DNA of 64,000 nucleotides from an uncultured Tenacibaculum sp. Its GTDB lineage: Bacteria > Bacteroidota > Bacteroidia > Flavobacteriales > Flavobacteriaceae. The number at the start of each line of letters is the position of its first letter. Within the stretch, counting starts at the first letter, position 1. Location: contig NZ_CANNGG010000002.1 of NCBI RefSeq assembly GCF_947504135.1, positions 532,363 through 596,362 on the forward strand, written 5' to 3'. Positions 1-8,866 of the stretch are shown in pieces. The position numbers and the translations under genes were made by a program. The notes beneath the pieces were generated by a model that ran no database searches, was not told the DNA's origin, and worked only from the letters and a program-made list of their open reading frames with translations.

Positions 1-118
1 ATTAAACTCTAGAGATAGAGAGCTTAAAAGAAGACAATAAACTAAGACATATCACTTTCCATCAATTTTTACAATGAAGTCATCAATTATTTCCATAATG
101 AAAACGTTTATTATTTCG

Positions 119-126
119 TAAATTTG
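119..126 (+). promoter_or_regulatory. probable -7 box of mnmA promoter
   Basis: TAAATTTG matches the Bacteroidetes -7 consensus TAnnTTTG and ends 18 nt before the mnmA ATG. No good -33 TTG sits at the usual distance, so support is moderate. Confidence 0.4.
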
Positions 127-144
127 CAGCTTCAAAAGTACAAA

Positions 145-1332
145 ATGAAAAGAGTAGTAGTAGGACTTTCGGGTGGTGTAGATAGTAGTGTAACAGCGTA
201 TTTACTAAAAGAACAAGGATATGAAGTTATAGGGCTGTTTATGAAAAACTGGCACGATGATTCAGTAACTATTTCCGATGAATGTCCGTGGTTAGAAGAT
301 AGTAACGACGCCATGATTGTTGCAGAAAAATTAGGAATTCCATTTCAAACGGTTGATTTAAGCGAACAATACAAAGAACGTATCGTTGATTATATGTTTA
401 ACGAATATGAGAAAGGTCGTACTCCAAATCCAGATGTGTTATGTAATCGTGAAATTAAATTTGATGTGTTTATGGACATCGCATTAAGTTTAGGGGCCGA
501 TTATGTAGCTACAGGACATTACTGTAGAAAAGCAGAAGAAATTATTGACGGAAAACCTGTATACAAGTTATTAGCAGGAAAAGACACTAATAAAGATCAA
601 TCATACTTTTTATGTCAATTATCGCAAGAACAACTGTCAAAGGCATTATTTCCTATTGGGGAGTTGACAAAACCAGAAGTTCGCGAAATAGCCAAAGAAG
701 CAGATTTAATTACAGCCGATAAAAAAGACAGTCAAGGCTTGTGTTTTATAGGAAAAGTTAGGCTTCCAGATTTCTTACAACAAAAACTACAACCGAAAGA
801 AGGAGATATTGTCCGAATTCCAGATGAATTTGAGCAGTACAATCGCTCAGTTCCAGAATTTGAGAATAAAGAAGCGGAGTTAGTATATTTTTCAACAAAG
901 TTCTCTTATAACAAAGAGGATGGAAAAGTAGTAGGAAAGCATCAAGGAGCACATTATTTTACAAAAGGTCAGCGTAAAGGTTTAGCCGTTGGAGGAACCA
1001 AAGAACCATTGTTTGTAATTGAAACCGATGTAGATACTAACATTATTTATACAGGAGAAGGAAAAAATCACCAAGGATTGTATCGTAATGTTTTGTTTGT
1101 TTCTAATGAAGAATTGCATTGGGTACGAGAAGATTTAGCATTACAAACTGGTGAATCTATGGAAGTAGAAGCACGTATTCGTTACCGTCAACCTTTAGAA
1201 AAAGCAACGTTACATAAAGTAGAAAACGGATTGTATGTGGAGTTTGAAAACCCACAGTCTGCTATTCAAGAAGGACAATTTGTTGCTTGGTATACAAATG
1301 AAGAACTGTTAGGTTCTGGAGTGATCTCGTAG
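145..1332 (+). CDS. mnmA: tRNA 2-thiouridine(34) synthase MnmA
   Basis: This cytoplasmic enzyme thiolates uridine 34 of Lys, Glu and Gln tRNAs using sulfur passed on by a persulfide relay. The PP-loop GLSGGVDSS is at residues 7-15. The two catalytic cysteines are visible at Cys100 ([10 protein letters not shown]) and Cys200 (SQGLCFIGK). At 395 aa it is somewhat longer than the usual 360-370, owing to an insertion around residues 220-260, which I believe is common in flavobacterial versions. I chose the ATG at 145, because an upstream in-frame TTG at 124 lies inside the -7 box. Its partner in U34 modification, mnmE, is at the far end of the window. Identification is firm. Confidence 0.97.
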   Translation: MKRVVVGLSGGVDSSVTAYLLKEQGYEVIGLFMKNWHDDSVTISDECPWLEDSNDAMIVAEKLGIPFQTVDLSEQYKERIVDYMFNEYEKGRTPNPDVLCNREIKFDVFMDIALSLGADYVATGHYCRKAEEIIDGKPVYKLLAGKDTNKDQSYFLCQLSQEQLSKALFPIGELTKPEVREIAKEADLITADKKDSQGLCFIGKVRLPDFLQQKLQPKEGDIVRIPDEFEQYNRSVPEFENKEAELVYFSTKFSYNKEDGKVVGKHQGAHYFTKGQRKGLAVGGTKEPLFVIETDVDTNIIYTGEGKNHQGLYRNVLFVSNEELHWVREDLALQTGESMEVEARIRYRQPLEKATLHKVENGLYVEFENPQSAIQEGQFVAWYTNEELLGSGVIS

Positions 1333-1351
1333 AAAAAGAAAAATATAAATT

Positions 1352-2161
1352 ATGAAAAAAATATTGCTATTGATTGTAGTATTCATTTGTGCTAATGGAT
1401 ACTCTCAAAAAGATTCTATTACAAGTTATTTAGATAGAGAATTAAAAATAACGACTAATAAAAATGAAGCTAAATATATTGAGACGATTGTAAAAAAAGA
1501 TTCTCTTTGGGAATTTGCACTCTATTATAGAGATGGTAAAATTTTTAAGAAAAGGTTCTCAAAAAATAATGTAGGAAAGAAATATGTAGGAAAATCTCTA
1601 GAATTTCACCGAAATGGAAAACTATCAAAAAGATCTTTTTATAATGTAGAAGGTGAATTAGAAGGGAAAATACTTACATTATTTGATAATGGAAATAAAA
1701 ATTACACAGGGTTTCATAAAAACGGAGTTCCTTCAGGCTTATGGAAGTATTATCACTACAATGGTAATTTAGCAGCAAAATTTTATCATGATGCAAATGG
1801 AGATATAGAAAAATATATCTTGTTTAATGAAAAAGGAGAAGAGCTTAAAGATGATGTTTATACAAAATTTAGAAAGCCTGTTTTTAAAAAAGGAGAAGAA
1901 GAGTTTAGTTCAAAAATAAATTACTTAATGGATAACCTAAGCTATGCTATTAATACTAAAATTGATATAAATTTTATTATTGATGTTGATGGTAGTATTC
2001 GAGATGTATGGGTAGCTAATACGATTCCAAATAAATTAGGAGAAGAGATAAGTAACTTTTTTGAATCGATTAAAGGATGGGAGCCTGCTGAAGAAATGAA
2101 TAGAAAAATACCATATATTTACAGTATTGCTCTTAATATAAAAACAAGAGTTATTGATTAG
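1352..2161 (+). CDS. secreted protein with MORN/YwqK-like repeats and a TonB-like C-terminus
   Basis: The 269-aa product starts with a clear signal peptide (MKKILLLIVVFICANGYS, cleavage before Q). Residues about 75-170 contain repeated G-x-x-x-x-(F/Y)-H/D-x-N-G-x motifs (LEFHRNGKLS, LTLFDNGNKN, WKYYHYNGNLA) typical of MORN-variant/YwqK repeats. The last 80 residues (INFIIDVDGSIRDV, then a G-W-x-P-A segment) resemble the TonB C-terminal fold found on many secreted flavobacterial proteins. It starts 19 nt after mnmA and may be co-transcribed with it; a strong terminator follows. The function is not known. Confidence 0.75.
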   Translation: MKKILLLIVVFICANGYSQKDSITSYLDRELKITTNKNEAKYIETIVKKDSLWEFALYYRDGKIFKKRFSKNNVGKKYVGKSLEFHRNGKLSKRSFYNVEGELEGKILTLFDNGNKNYTGFHKNGVPSGLWKYYHYNGNLAAKFYHDANGDIEKYILFNEKGEELKDDVYTKFRKPVFKKGEEEFSSKINYLMDNLSYAINTKIDINFIIDVDGSIRDVWVANTIPNKLGEEISNFFESIKGWEPAEEMNRKIPYIYSIALNIKTRVID

Positions 2162-2186
2162 ATAGCTTAATAATAAATAAAATAAG

Positions 2187-2211
2187 ACCTCGATTTTTTC
2201 GAGGTTTTTTT
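2187..2211 (+). terminator. rho-independent terminator after the YwqK-like gene
   Basis: A perfect 7-bp stem ACCTCGA/TCGAGGT (2187-2193, 2199-2205) with a T-only loop is followed by six T residues. Confidence 0.85.
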
Positions 2212-2240
2212 GTGCTTCCTAGCTAATGATTGTACATTTA
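2210..2240 (+). promoter_or_regulatory. candidate promoter of the nitronate monooxygenase gene
   Basis: TTG at 2210-2212, a 20-bp spacer and TACATTTA at 2233-2240 (one mismatch to TAnnTTTG) lie just before the ATG at 2245. The -33 element overlaps the tail of the previous terminator. Confidence 0.35.
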
Positions 2241-2244
2241 CGAG

Positions 2245-3183
2245 ATGCAAAATAAAATTACTAAACTATTTAATATACAGTATCCAATCGTTCAAGGTGG
2301 AATGATTTGGGTTTCAGGATGGAGACTAGCTTCAGCAGTATCTAATGCAGACGGATTAGGATTAATCGGAGCAGGTTCTATGTATCCTGATGTATTACGA
2401 GAACATATTCAAAAATGTAAAAAAGCAACAGATAAACCTTTCGGAGTAAACGTACCAATGTTATATCCTGATATTGAAAAAATCATGGATATCATTGTTG
2501 AAGAAGGAGTGAAGATTGTATTTACTTCTGCAGGCAATCCAAAAACATGGACCTCTTTTTTAAAGGAAAAAGGAATTACAGTAGTTCATGTGGTAAGTTC
2601 AGTAAAGTTTGCTTTAAAAGCAGAAGCTGCTGGAGTAGATGCTGTGGTATGTGAAGGATTTGAAGCTGGAGGTCATAATGGACGCGAAGAAACGACTACG
2701 TTTACGTTAATTCCGATGGTAAAAGAACAAGTGAAAATTCCAGTAATAGCGGCAGGAGGAATTGGATCGGGTAGAGGCATGTTAGCGGCGATGGTACTTG
2801 GTGCTGATGGAGTACAAATAGGAAGTCGTTTTGCAGCTACGGTAGAATCTTCTGCACATGAAAACTTCAAGAAAACTATTGTAGATGTAAAAGACGGTGG
2901 CACACATTTAACTTTAAAAGAATTAGCACCTGTTCGTTTGGTGAAAAATAAATTTTATCAAGAAGTGCAAGAATTATATCAACAAAATCCAACGATAGAA
3001 GATTTAAAAGAGCTGTTAGGACGTGCTCGTGCTAAACGAGGAATGTTTGAAGGAAACTTGGACGATGGAGAACTAGAAATAGGTCAAGTAGCAGGGCTTA
3101 TCCATGAAATTAAACCAGCAAAAGAAGTGTTAGAAGCAATAATTGCTGAATATAAGCAAGTAAAAAAAGAGCAGTTGTTTTAG
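2245..3183 (+). CDS. nitronate monooxygenase family flavoprotein (2-nitropropane dioxygenase-like)
   Basis: This is an FMN-dependent TIM-barrel protein of the nitronate monooxygenase/FabK family. Such enzymes oxidise alkyl nitronates to carbonyl compounds and nitrite, and some relatives are enoyl-ACP reductases, so the substrate is uncertain. Visible marks are the N-terminal YPIVQGGM, the FMN/substrate region EAGGHNGRE near residue 142, and the phosphate-binding segment AAGGIGSGRGMLAA followed by GADGVQIGSRF. The 312-aa length fits the family. The ATG at 2245 is preferred over an upstream TTG at 2230 that would lie in the promoter region. It is a stand-alone gene between a terminator and a palindromic repeat. 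Confidence 0.85.
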   Translation: MQNKITKLFNIQYPIVQGGMIWVSGWRLASAVSNADGLGLIGAGSMYPDVLREHIQKCKKATDKPFGVNVPMLYPDIEKIMDIIVEEGVKIVFTSAGNPKTWTSFLKEKGITVVHVVSSVKFALKAEAAGVDAVVCEGFEAGGHNGREETTTFTLIPMVKEQVKIPVIAAGGIGSGRGMLAAMVLGADGVQIGSRFAATVESSAHENFKKTIVDVKDGGTHLTLKELAPVRLVKNKFYQEVQELYQQNPTIEDLKELLGRARAKRGMFEGNLDDGELEIGQVAGLIHEIKPAKEVLEAIIAEYKQVKKEQLF

Positions 3184-3216
3184 TCACAGGGCGATTGCCA
3201 AAAAAATAAGAAATTC

Positions 3217-3301
3217 GTCATTCCGAACGAGGTACGAGGAGGAATCTTTTTTGAATGAAATAACTCATTTTCTTAAGATTTCTCTCTTCGTTCGAAATGA
3301 C
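3217..3301. repeat. 85-bp imperfect palindromic interspersed element
   Basis: The 14-bp arms GTCATTCCGAACGA (3217-3230) and TCGTTCGAAATGAC (3288-3301) pair with one mismatch. Inner segments GAGGAATCTT and AAGATTTCTC also pair nearly perfectly. It lies between the convergent ends of the monooxygenase gene and hutG and could fold in RNA from either strand. The GTCATTCCGAACGA motif is, from memory, a common dispersed intergenic palindrome in flavobacteria. Confidence 0.7.
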
Positions 3302-3307
3302 AACTTT

Positions 3308-4318
3308 TTATGAATTATTCTTAGCTTTAATAAAATCAGAAATTAGATAGCTGATATATTTTCCTACTTGTCCGTCAGCAATTTCATCTTTAACTACTGC
3401 AGGAGCACCTTCACAAATATGCAAATATGAGGCATTTTGTAGTTTTCCAAAATAATGTGTAAATCTACGTGCTTGTTGTGGGGTAAATCCACTAGGAGTC
3501 ATTGCACTACTTGGGAAATGTTGAATACAATCTAAGTCTATTTCAATACCAAAAGGTTGCTCTTGAATAAAGTTTTTAGCGCGTTGTAATTCACTTTCAA
3601 AAGAAGTAGACTGATATACTTCTAATTCTTCAAAAGTATTGTACTCTAGGTTTAAACTATCGTGAATCATTTCAAAAATATACTGAGGTGTATAGTTCTC
3701 ATGCAACCCGAACATAAAGTAATGGTTGATAAAACCTTCTTGTAAAGCATAAGAAAAACCATTACCACTATGACGTTCTTCTAAACGACGTAAATCGGTA
3801 TGTGCATCTAAGTTAATTACATTAACAGGTTGATTTTTCCCCTCAGAAAGTCCTTTAATATTTCCGTAAGCATTGTTATGACCACCACCAATAATGATTG
3901 GAGTTTTACCACTCTCAACAATTATTTTAATAAGCTTAGAAAGCTCTTTATCTATTGCTTTTACTAATAAATCACCTTTTTCTCTATCAGAAACATCAAA
4001 ATCATATACATCATCTAAACAGTCTAAATATCCTAAAACAAGAATATCATTTCCGTCGATAAATTGATTTTGTTGGGTGTTTAAAAACGATTTTAAAGCA
4101 GGAATAAAAGCAGTGTGTGCGCCACCATTTCCACCGTTCATGCGTACGCCAATATCTTCAGGAACACCTAAAATGACAAAAGAAGCATCTGAATTTTCAA
4201 GTGCTGATTGCAATTCTTTTTTAGGATTGATAACAGCAACACATTCTCCTAATTTTGTTTCTCCTTCACGCGGTGTTACAAACTCTTGTATGTCTTTTTC
4301 GTTAAATATTGTTAGCAT
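3308..4318 (-). CDS. hutG: formimidoylglutamase (arginase family)
   Basis: HutG hydrolyses N-formimino-glutamate to glutamate and formamide, the last step of one branch of histidine degradation. It shows the metal-binding motifs of the arginase/ureohydrolase fold: GGGHNNAYG, DAHTDLR and EIDLDCIQ, whose His and Asp residues bind two Mn ions. The 336-aa length is normal. The ATG at 4318 is chosen over an upstream TTG (4354) because it places the start 1 nt after the hutI stop, a tight operon junction. With hutI directly upstream on the same strand, assignment to histidine rather than arginine metabolism is well supported. Confidence 0.9.
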   Translation of the reverse strand: MLTIFNEKDIQEFVTPREGETKLGECVAVINPKKELQSALENSDASFVILGVPEDIGVRMNGGNGGAHTAFIPALKSFLNTQQNQFIDGNDILVLGYLDCLDDVYDFDVSDREKGDLLVKAIDKELSKLIKIIVESGKTPIIIGGGHNNAYGNIKGLSEGKNQPVNVINLDAHTDLRRLEERHSGNGFSYALQEGFINHYFMFGLHENYTPQYIFEMIHDSLNLEYNTFEELEVYQSTSFESELQRAKNFIQEQPFGIEIDLDCIQHFPSSAMTPSGFTPQQARRFTHYFGKLQNASYLHICEGAPAVVKDEIADGQVGKYISYLISDFIKAKNNS

Positions 4319-4319
4319 A

Positions 4320-5552
4320 TTAAACTTCCTTTCCGTTGATGAACATTGAATCAATTAAATTACTTCCGAATGAATACGGTAAAAACCCATACGAAGGAAT
4401 TTCTTTCGTTAGGATTAAATTCGCCTTTTTTCCCTTGGTAATACTTCCAACCTCGTTTGATAAATTCATCGCATACGCTCCGTTAATAGTTGCTGCATTA
4501 ATAGCCTCTTCTGGTGTCATTTTCATTTTAATACAAGCTGTTGCTACCACAAAATTCATATTTCCTGATGGGGTAGATCCTGGGTTGTAATCGGTAGCTA
4601 GTGCTAACGGTAATCCTGCATTCATAATATCACGAGCAGGTGTGTACGGAATACTTAAAAAGTACGAACACGATGGTAAGGCAACAGGCATAGTTTGTGT
4701 TCCTTTCAATGCTTCAATATCTTCAGGATTCATTATTTCTAAATGATCAACAGACAGCGCATTGTGTTTTATACTTACCTGAACTCCACCAATGGTAGTA
4801 AACTGATTTACGTGTACTTTTGGCGTTAATCCGTATTGTTGCGCAGCGGTTAAAATTCTGTCTGTATCTTCTACCGAGAAATATCCAGTTTCACAAAAAG
4901 CATCAACAAAATCCGCTAAATTTTCTTCGGCAACTTTAGGTAACATTTTCTCAATAATTAAATTGATGTACCCTTCTTTATTGTTTTTATATTCGGTAGG
5001 GAAAGCATGTGCTCCTAAAAAAGTAGCTTTGATAGGAATGTTGTAGTTTTCGCGTAGCTTTTTAATAACACGTAACATTTTTAACTCAGCATCAACAGTT
5101 AAACCATATCCTGATTTTATTTCAACCGCTCCCGTACCTAAAGCAATAACTTCCTCTAATCGTTTAGCTGATTGCTGGTATAGTTCTTCTTCTGAAGTTT
5201 CTTGTAATTTCTTGGCAGAATTTACAATACCACCACCACGATTGGCAATTTCTTCATAACTCAAACCGTTAATTCTATCTACAAACTCTTGTTCACGATT
5301 GCCTGCATATACAATATGTGTATGCGAATCGCACCAAGTAGGTAACATCATTTTACCAGTACAATCTACAGTTTTATCAGCAGAAGTAGGGGCTTTTTTC
5401 ATGCTGCCATAGTCGGTAATAATACCATTTTCAACCAATAAAAAAGCGTTTTTTATAGTAGGTAAAATGTTCATCGCATCTCCTGATACTTTTTTGGTAT
5501 CTGCTTCTCTGATTTGGATTAATTCTTTGATGTTTATGAATAAAGTTGTCAT
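4320..5552 (-). CDS. hutI: imidazolonepropionase
   Basis: HutI opens the imidazolone ring of 4-imidazolone-5-propanoate to give formiminoglutamate, the substrate of HutG encoded next to it. The amidohydrolase-fold marks are visible: the metal site CDSHTHIVYAGNR near residue 75, the downstream histidines in GAHAFP, KVHVNQFT and VDHLE, and the late aspartate in ATDYNPGSTPSGNM. The 410-aa length is typical. The ATG at 5552 lies behind a -7 box at 5576-5583. The hutH and hutU genes are not in this window, so the pathway must be completed elsewhere. Confidence 0.95.
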   Translation of the reverse strand: MTTLFINIKELIQIREADTKKVSGDAMNILPTIKNAFLLVENGIITDYGSMKKAPTSADKTVDCTGKMMLPTWCDSHTHIVYAGNREQEFVDRINGLSYEEIANRGGGIVNSAKKLQETSEEELYQQSAKRLEEVIALGTGAVEIKSGYGLTVDAELKMLRVIKKLRENYNIPIKATFLGAHAFPTEYKNNKEGYINLIIEKMLPKVAEENLADFVDAFCETGYFSVEDTDRILTAAQQYGLTPKVHVNQFTTIGGVQVSIKHNALSVDHLEIMNPEDIEALKGTQTMPVALPSCSYFLSIPYTPARDIMNAGLPLALATDYNPGSTPSGNMNFVVATACIKMKMTPEEAINAATINGAYAMNLSNEVGSITKGKKANLILTKEIPSYGFLPYSFGSNLIDSMFINGKEV

Positions 5553-5575
5553 GTTGAATGCTTAAATTTGTTAGA

Positions 5576-5583
5576 CAAACTTA
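5576..5583 (-). promoter_or_regulatory. probable -7 box of the hutI-hutG promoter
   Basis: On the minus strand TAAGTTTG fits TAnnTTTG exactly, 23 nt before the hutI ATG. No convincing -33 TTG was found at 19-20 bp, which could mean an activator is needed. Confidence 0.45.
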
Positions 5584-5619
5584 CGGTAAAAACTACAATT
5601 TAGGGTACATTTTTTAGGA

Positions 5620-6030
5620 GTGATTTGTGTTTTAATTCTCTTTTTTATCTCGTTAATTCACGTTTATTGGGCTTTTGGTGGAACTTTATGGGTAAATGCT
5701 GTAATACCAACCAAAACAGCAAATGAAAAAGCAATGAACCCGCCTAAACTACTAACGTTTGTAGTGGCTATGGTTATCAGTGGTTTTGCTGTTGTGTATG
5801 CAGAAAAAATACAACTATTTACGTTAGGTTCAATGTCCACATGGTTACAAGATTATGGACTTTATGTAGTGGCTAGTATTTTTTCTTATTAGAGTTATAG
5901 GCGATTTTAACTATGTCGGTTTTTTAAGAAAGTTACAACTACAGAGTTTGCCATAAACGATACCAAGTATTTTTCTCCGTTGTGTTTGTTTTTAGGGGGA
6001 GTTGGGTTGTTGATTGAGATTTTGCCGTAG
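5620..6030 (+). pseudogene. DUF3995 family small membrane protein, frameshifted
   Basis: The first 90 codons encode a multi-TM protein with the DUF3995-like start (SLIHVYWAFGGTLW). The frame is lost at a T6 run (5879-5884): removing one T restores ...ASIFLIRVIGDFNYVG. A second T6 run (5920-5925) needs one extra T to reach ...FFKKVTTTEFAINDTKYF and the end LLIEILP before TAG at 6028-6030. The family end, with the RxIGDF and NDTKYxSPLCLF motifs, is thus present but split by two compensating single-base indels. The start is probably GTG at 5620. These could be real decay or homopolymer sequencing errors. It is the last host gene before the integrated element. Confidence 0.75.
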
Positions 6031-6043
6031 ACTAAGTTTGATA

Positions 6044-6121
6044 ACGGTTCGTATAACCGTCAGTTACGAGTTTTAAGTTACTATTTTTCGATTAAGAAAT
6101 TGCGGTTATACATTGTTATAT
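6044..6121. repeat. dispersed intergenic repeat, left copy
   Basis: It begins with a small hairpin (ACGGTT/AACCGT, 6044-6060), continues as TTCGTATAACC...AGTTACGAG...TTTAAGT, and ends in GGTTATACATTGTT. The same ordered motifs, with substitutions, recur at 29399-29523 on the other side of the element, suggesting two diverged copies of one host repeat family. Confidence 0.45.
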
Positions 6122-6157
6122 AGTATTATCACTTATTTTCATTAAATTGCTCTTAAT

Positions 6158-6173
6158 CCCTTTATTTATAAGG
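6158..6173. repeat. attL core of the integrated element
   Basis: The 16-mer CCCTTTATTTATAAGG is repeated exactly and in the same orientation at 28532-28547. It lies 127 nt upstream of the integrase gene. It is intergenic and is not part of any tRNA I could recognise. Confidence 0.8.
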
Positions 6174-6190
6174 ATTTTGTGTTTTTATGT

Positions 6191-6252
6191 AATGCAAAAT
6201 AATGCAATAAAATGCTACTAAATGTTAGGTTTGTTGTACCTATTGTTGTACC
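6191..6252. repeat. 10-bp phased AATG repeats and paired TGTTGTACC sites (candidate integrase/excisionase arm sites)
   Basis: AATG recurs exactly every 10 bp at 6191, 6201, 6211 and 6221, the first three as AATGC. Then TGTTGTACC occurs at 6232-6240 and 6244-6252. The same TGTTRTACC pair lies just inside attR at 28489-28508. Helically phased repeats between an att core and an integrase gene are typical of accessory-protein and arm-binding sites. Confidence 0.55.
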
Positions 6253-6299
6253 TTAGTAACACGTTGCACCCAATTGCACAGCTTAAAAACCAGAGTTTT

Positions 6300-7517
6300 A
6301 TGTCTTCAATTAAAGTAGTTTTAAGAAAAAACAAGATAGATAAAGCAGGACTTGCACCGCTTTATTTACGAGTAATCAAAAACAGAAAAACTAAATTCAT
6401 TTCATTAAGCGTAAAATTGCAGCCCAATGAATGGGATGAAGATAAACAAAAAGTCAAGAAAAATCATAAATCTTCGGCAAGGTTAAACGCATACATTTCA
6501 AGAAAGATAGCAGATGCAGAAGGGGAAGTTGCTGACCTTGAAAGAAGAAATCAATCTACATCAGCAAGAAGAATAAAAGAAGCCATTAAAGGTAAACCCT
6601 TAATTAACTTTTTTGAGTTTGCTTATGATAGGTGCGAGAAGTTAAAAAATACAGTTGCGTTATCCACTTACAGAAGTTACAAAAGCAACATCGAAAAATT
6701 TGAAAGGTTTATAGGGCATCGTGAGTTAATGTTTGATGATATTACAGCAACTACCTTAAAAAACTATGCTTCACATTGTAGCTCAACTTGGAATAATAAT
6801 AACACAACTATAAACTATGCGTTTAGAATCCTAAATTTAATGTTTAGAGAGGCTAAAAGCGAAGATTTAATATCTAATGAACTTGCACCCTTTACAAAGT
6901 TTAAAGTAAAGAAAAACAAGACTACAAAGCGTTATTTAAACGAAGTGCAGTTTGAAGACTTTATGAATTTAGAAGTACCACAAGAACACAAAGCACAAGT
7001 TATCAAAGATATGTTTATCTTTTCTGTTTTTTCTGGAGGATTGCGTTTTGGCGATGTTATCGAATTACAATGGAAAAACTATGATGGCAAAAATCACAGA
7101 ATCACAAAAACGATACGTAAAACGAAAAGACAACACAGCATTAAAATAGGTCAAAAAGCGGTTGATATTTTAGAGAAGTACAAAACTAAAGACCAAAAGC
7201 AAAATGATATAATTTTTCCATTTGCTAAAGTTGACGAGTTATATTTTAAAGATAGAGAACATAGAAGTTTAATAACCAATAGAGCAATTTCATTAAGTAA
7301 TATGTATTTGAGTAGAATAGGAAAAGAACTAGAGCTACCCTTTAATTTATCCTTTCATATTAGCCGACATACATTTGCGACAAGGGCATTAAACAATGGT
7401 ATGCGTATAGAACACGTATCTAAATTAATGGATCATTCAGACATTGGTATTACGCAAGTATATGCAAAAATAATAGGTAGTGAATTAGATAACGCAGTAG
7501 ATAAATATATTAATTAG
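6300..7517 (+). CDS. site-specific tyrosine recombinase (integrase) of the element
   Basis: This 405-aa phage-type integrase probably integrates and excises the element at the CCCTTTATTTATAAGG core. An N-terminal arm-binding domain (residues 1-100) and a SAM-like core-binding domain (about 105-205) precede the catalytic domain. The catalytic residues are visible: Arg249 (GGLRFGD), His353 and Arg356 (HISRH), His379 (MDHSD) and Tyr388 (QVYAK). The ATG at 6300 is preferred to an upstream in-frame ATG at 6222, whose product would begin with an unrelated hydrophobic stretch across the arm-site repeats. Only 1 nt separates it from the next gene. Confidence 0.93.
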   Translation: MSSIKVVLRKNKIDKAGLAPLYLRVIKNRKTKFISLSVKLQPNEWDEDKQKVKKNHKSSARLNAYISRKIADAEGEVADLERRNQSTSARRIKEAIKGKPLINFFEFAYDRCEKLKNTVALSTYRSYKSNIEKFERFIGHRELMFDDITATTLKNYASHCSSTWNNNNTTINYAFRILNLMFREAKSEDLISNELAPFTKFKVKKNKTTKRYLNEVQFEDFMNLEVPQEHKAQVIKDMFIFSVFSGGLRFGDVIELQWKNYDGKNHRITKTIRKTKRQHSIKIGQKAVDILEKYKTKDQKQNDIIFPFAKVDELYFKDREHRSLITNRAISLSNMYLSRIGKELELPFNLSFHISRHTFATRALNNGMRIEHVSKLMDHSDIGITQVYAKIIGSELDNAVDKYIN

Positions 7518-7518
7518 T

Positions 7519-8856
7519 ATGAATAGAAATCCTCATTTTTTAGTTACAGGAATGCAGAAATACGATGTTTGTGGTTCCGAAATGATACACCTTAAAGGTT
7601 ATGCATATGAAAAGCCTTTTCCTATTCAATATTTCCCAAACCCAGAACATAACCTTGATAATTGTGAAGGCTGTAAAAACACACATCAAAAAATACTAAA
7701 AGAAGTAGGAGATTATTTTAAAGACTTTCCAAACTGTTGTGAAAGACATAAGAATTTAAACAAGCACAGTTTGTTTAAAAGTGATGATTTTAAAGACTTA
7801 GCTAAAATGGTAGCCGATAAAGTTATCTACACACATCATCATATATTAAATAATCTAGATCAAGATAATTGGGAAGAAGAAATAAATAATTATTTAGAAT
7901 ATGCTGTTACAAGTTTCGGTCAAACACCAGAAAATTGCGGAGAACCACCAGCACTAAGTTGGTTTATGGATTATACAAAAAGAATGCAGCTTAACCATAA
8001 GTTAGTTGGTAAAGATGCACAGTATAAACCCAGACAAGAAAAGGTTATAGATACAATCACAAATTTTTTTGAACCTAAAGGAAAAGAAAAGAAAGATTTT
8101 AATTTATTGTTGAGTACTTATGACAGGTGGTATAAATTTTTTCCTTTTGAAATAGCAATGTTTAGTAATCTCAAAAAACACTTTTCCAGAACACTTCCTG
8201 TTTTAGCAGAAAAACCAAAAACAAACCCTTACTTAGGTACAGCAAAAGTAGAGTTATTAACTCAAGCACAATTATTAAAAAACTTATCCAATATCACAAA
8301 CCATATTTTGCTAAGTATTGATACAACACAATTGCTAGAAAATGAATACATTACAGATAGTAAAAAATATGCTTTTGATTTAAAAAAGAAAGCGCACTCA
8401 CTAAATCAAAAAACATTATTAGAAAAGCCTACCAAAAACGAGAAAGAATATATAAAAACAATAAAAGCTTGGTTAAACAATGAAAAGAGTTTTATCAATG
8501 AAATAAAAGATGATATTAAAGCTTTGCCTGTAAAAAAGGAAGACGTTAAGCAAGATTTTTATACGATTATTAAAGACAAAGCAGTTCAAGAGTATGTATT
8601 ACAAATATTAAATGATTTAAGCATAACTGTAGAAGGAAAATCTGTTTTAACACCTAGAAAAAAAGGAGCACTTCGCGGAGTAGTAGAGGCGTTAAAACAA
8701 AAAAGAATTATTCCTAATATAGGCTTAGCAACACTTTGTAATGTAATAGCCGAAAAAATAAATCTCGAATTAAAATCAGAATTAGATGCTTCAAATATAT
8801 CAGAAGATTATTTAAATGATGCTTTAGATTATATAAAAAGGAATCCTTTGCACTAA
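7519..8856 (+). CDS. hypothetical protein co-encoded with the integrase
   Basis: I do not recognise this 445-aa protein. Its N-terminal 80 residues contain several Cys/His pairs (CEGCKNTHQ, then NCCERHKN), suggesting a metal site. The middle is charged and helix-rich. The C-terminal 75 residues (RKKGALRGVVEALKQ, then NIGLATLCNVIAEKIN) look like a compact helical domain reminiscent of C-terminal domains on Bacteroidetes element regulators. The start is 1 nt after the integrase stop, so the two are co-expressed and a role in recombination or its regulation is plausible. That role is inferred from position only. Confidence 0.6.
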   Translation: MNRNPHFLVTGMQKYDVCGSEMIHLKGYAYEKPFPIQYFPNPEHNLDNCEGCKNTHQKILKEVGDYFKDFPNCCERHKNLNKHSLFKSDDFKDLAKMVADKVIYTHHHILNNLDQDNWEEEINNYLEYAVTSFGQTPENCGEPPALSWFMDYTKRMQLNHKLVGKDAQYKPRQEKVIDTITNFFEPKGKEKKDFNLLLSTYDRWYKFFPFEIAMFSNLKKHFSRTLPVLAEKPKTNPYLGTAKVELLTQAQLLKNLSNITNHILLSIDTTQLLENEYITDSKKYAFDLKKKAHSLNQKTLLEKPTKNEKEYIKTIKAWLNNEKSFINEIKDDIKALPVKKEDVKQDFYTIIKDKAVQEYVLQILNDLSITVEGKSVLTPRKKGALRGVVEALKQKRIIPNIGLATLCNVIAEKINLELKSELDASNISEDYLNDALDYIKRNPLH

Positions 8857-8866
8857 ATTTTATTGA

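Noticed and set aside
6158..6173. att core as the 3' end of a tRNA gene
   Set aside because: No cloverleaf, CCA end or T-loop motif could be drawn around either copy.
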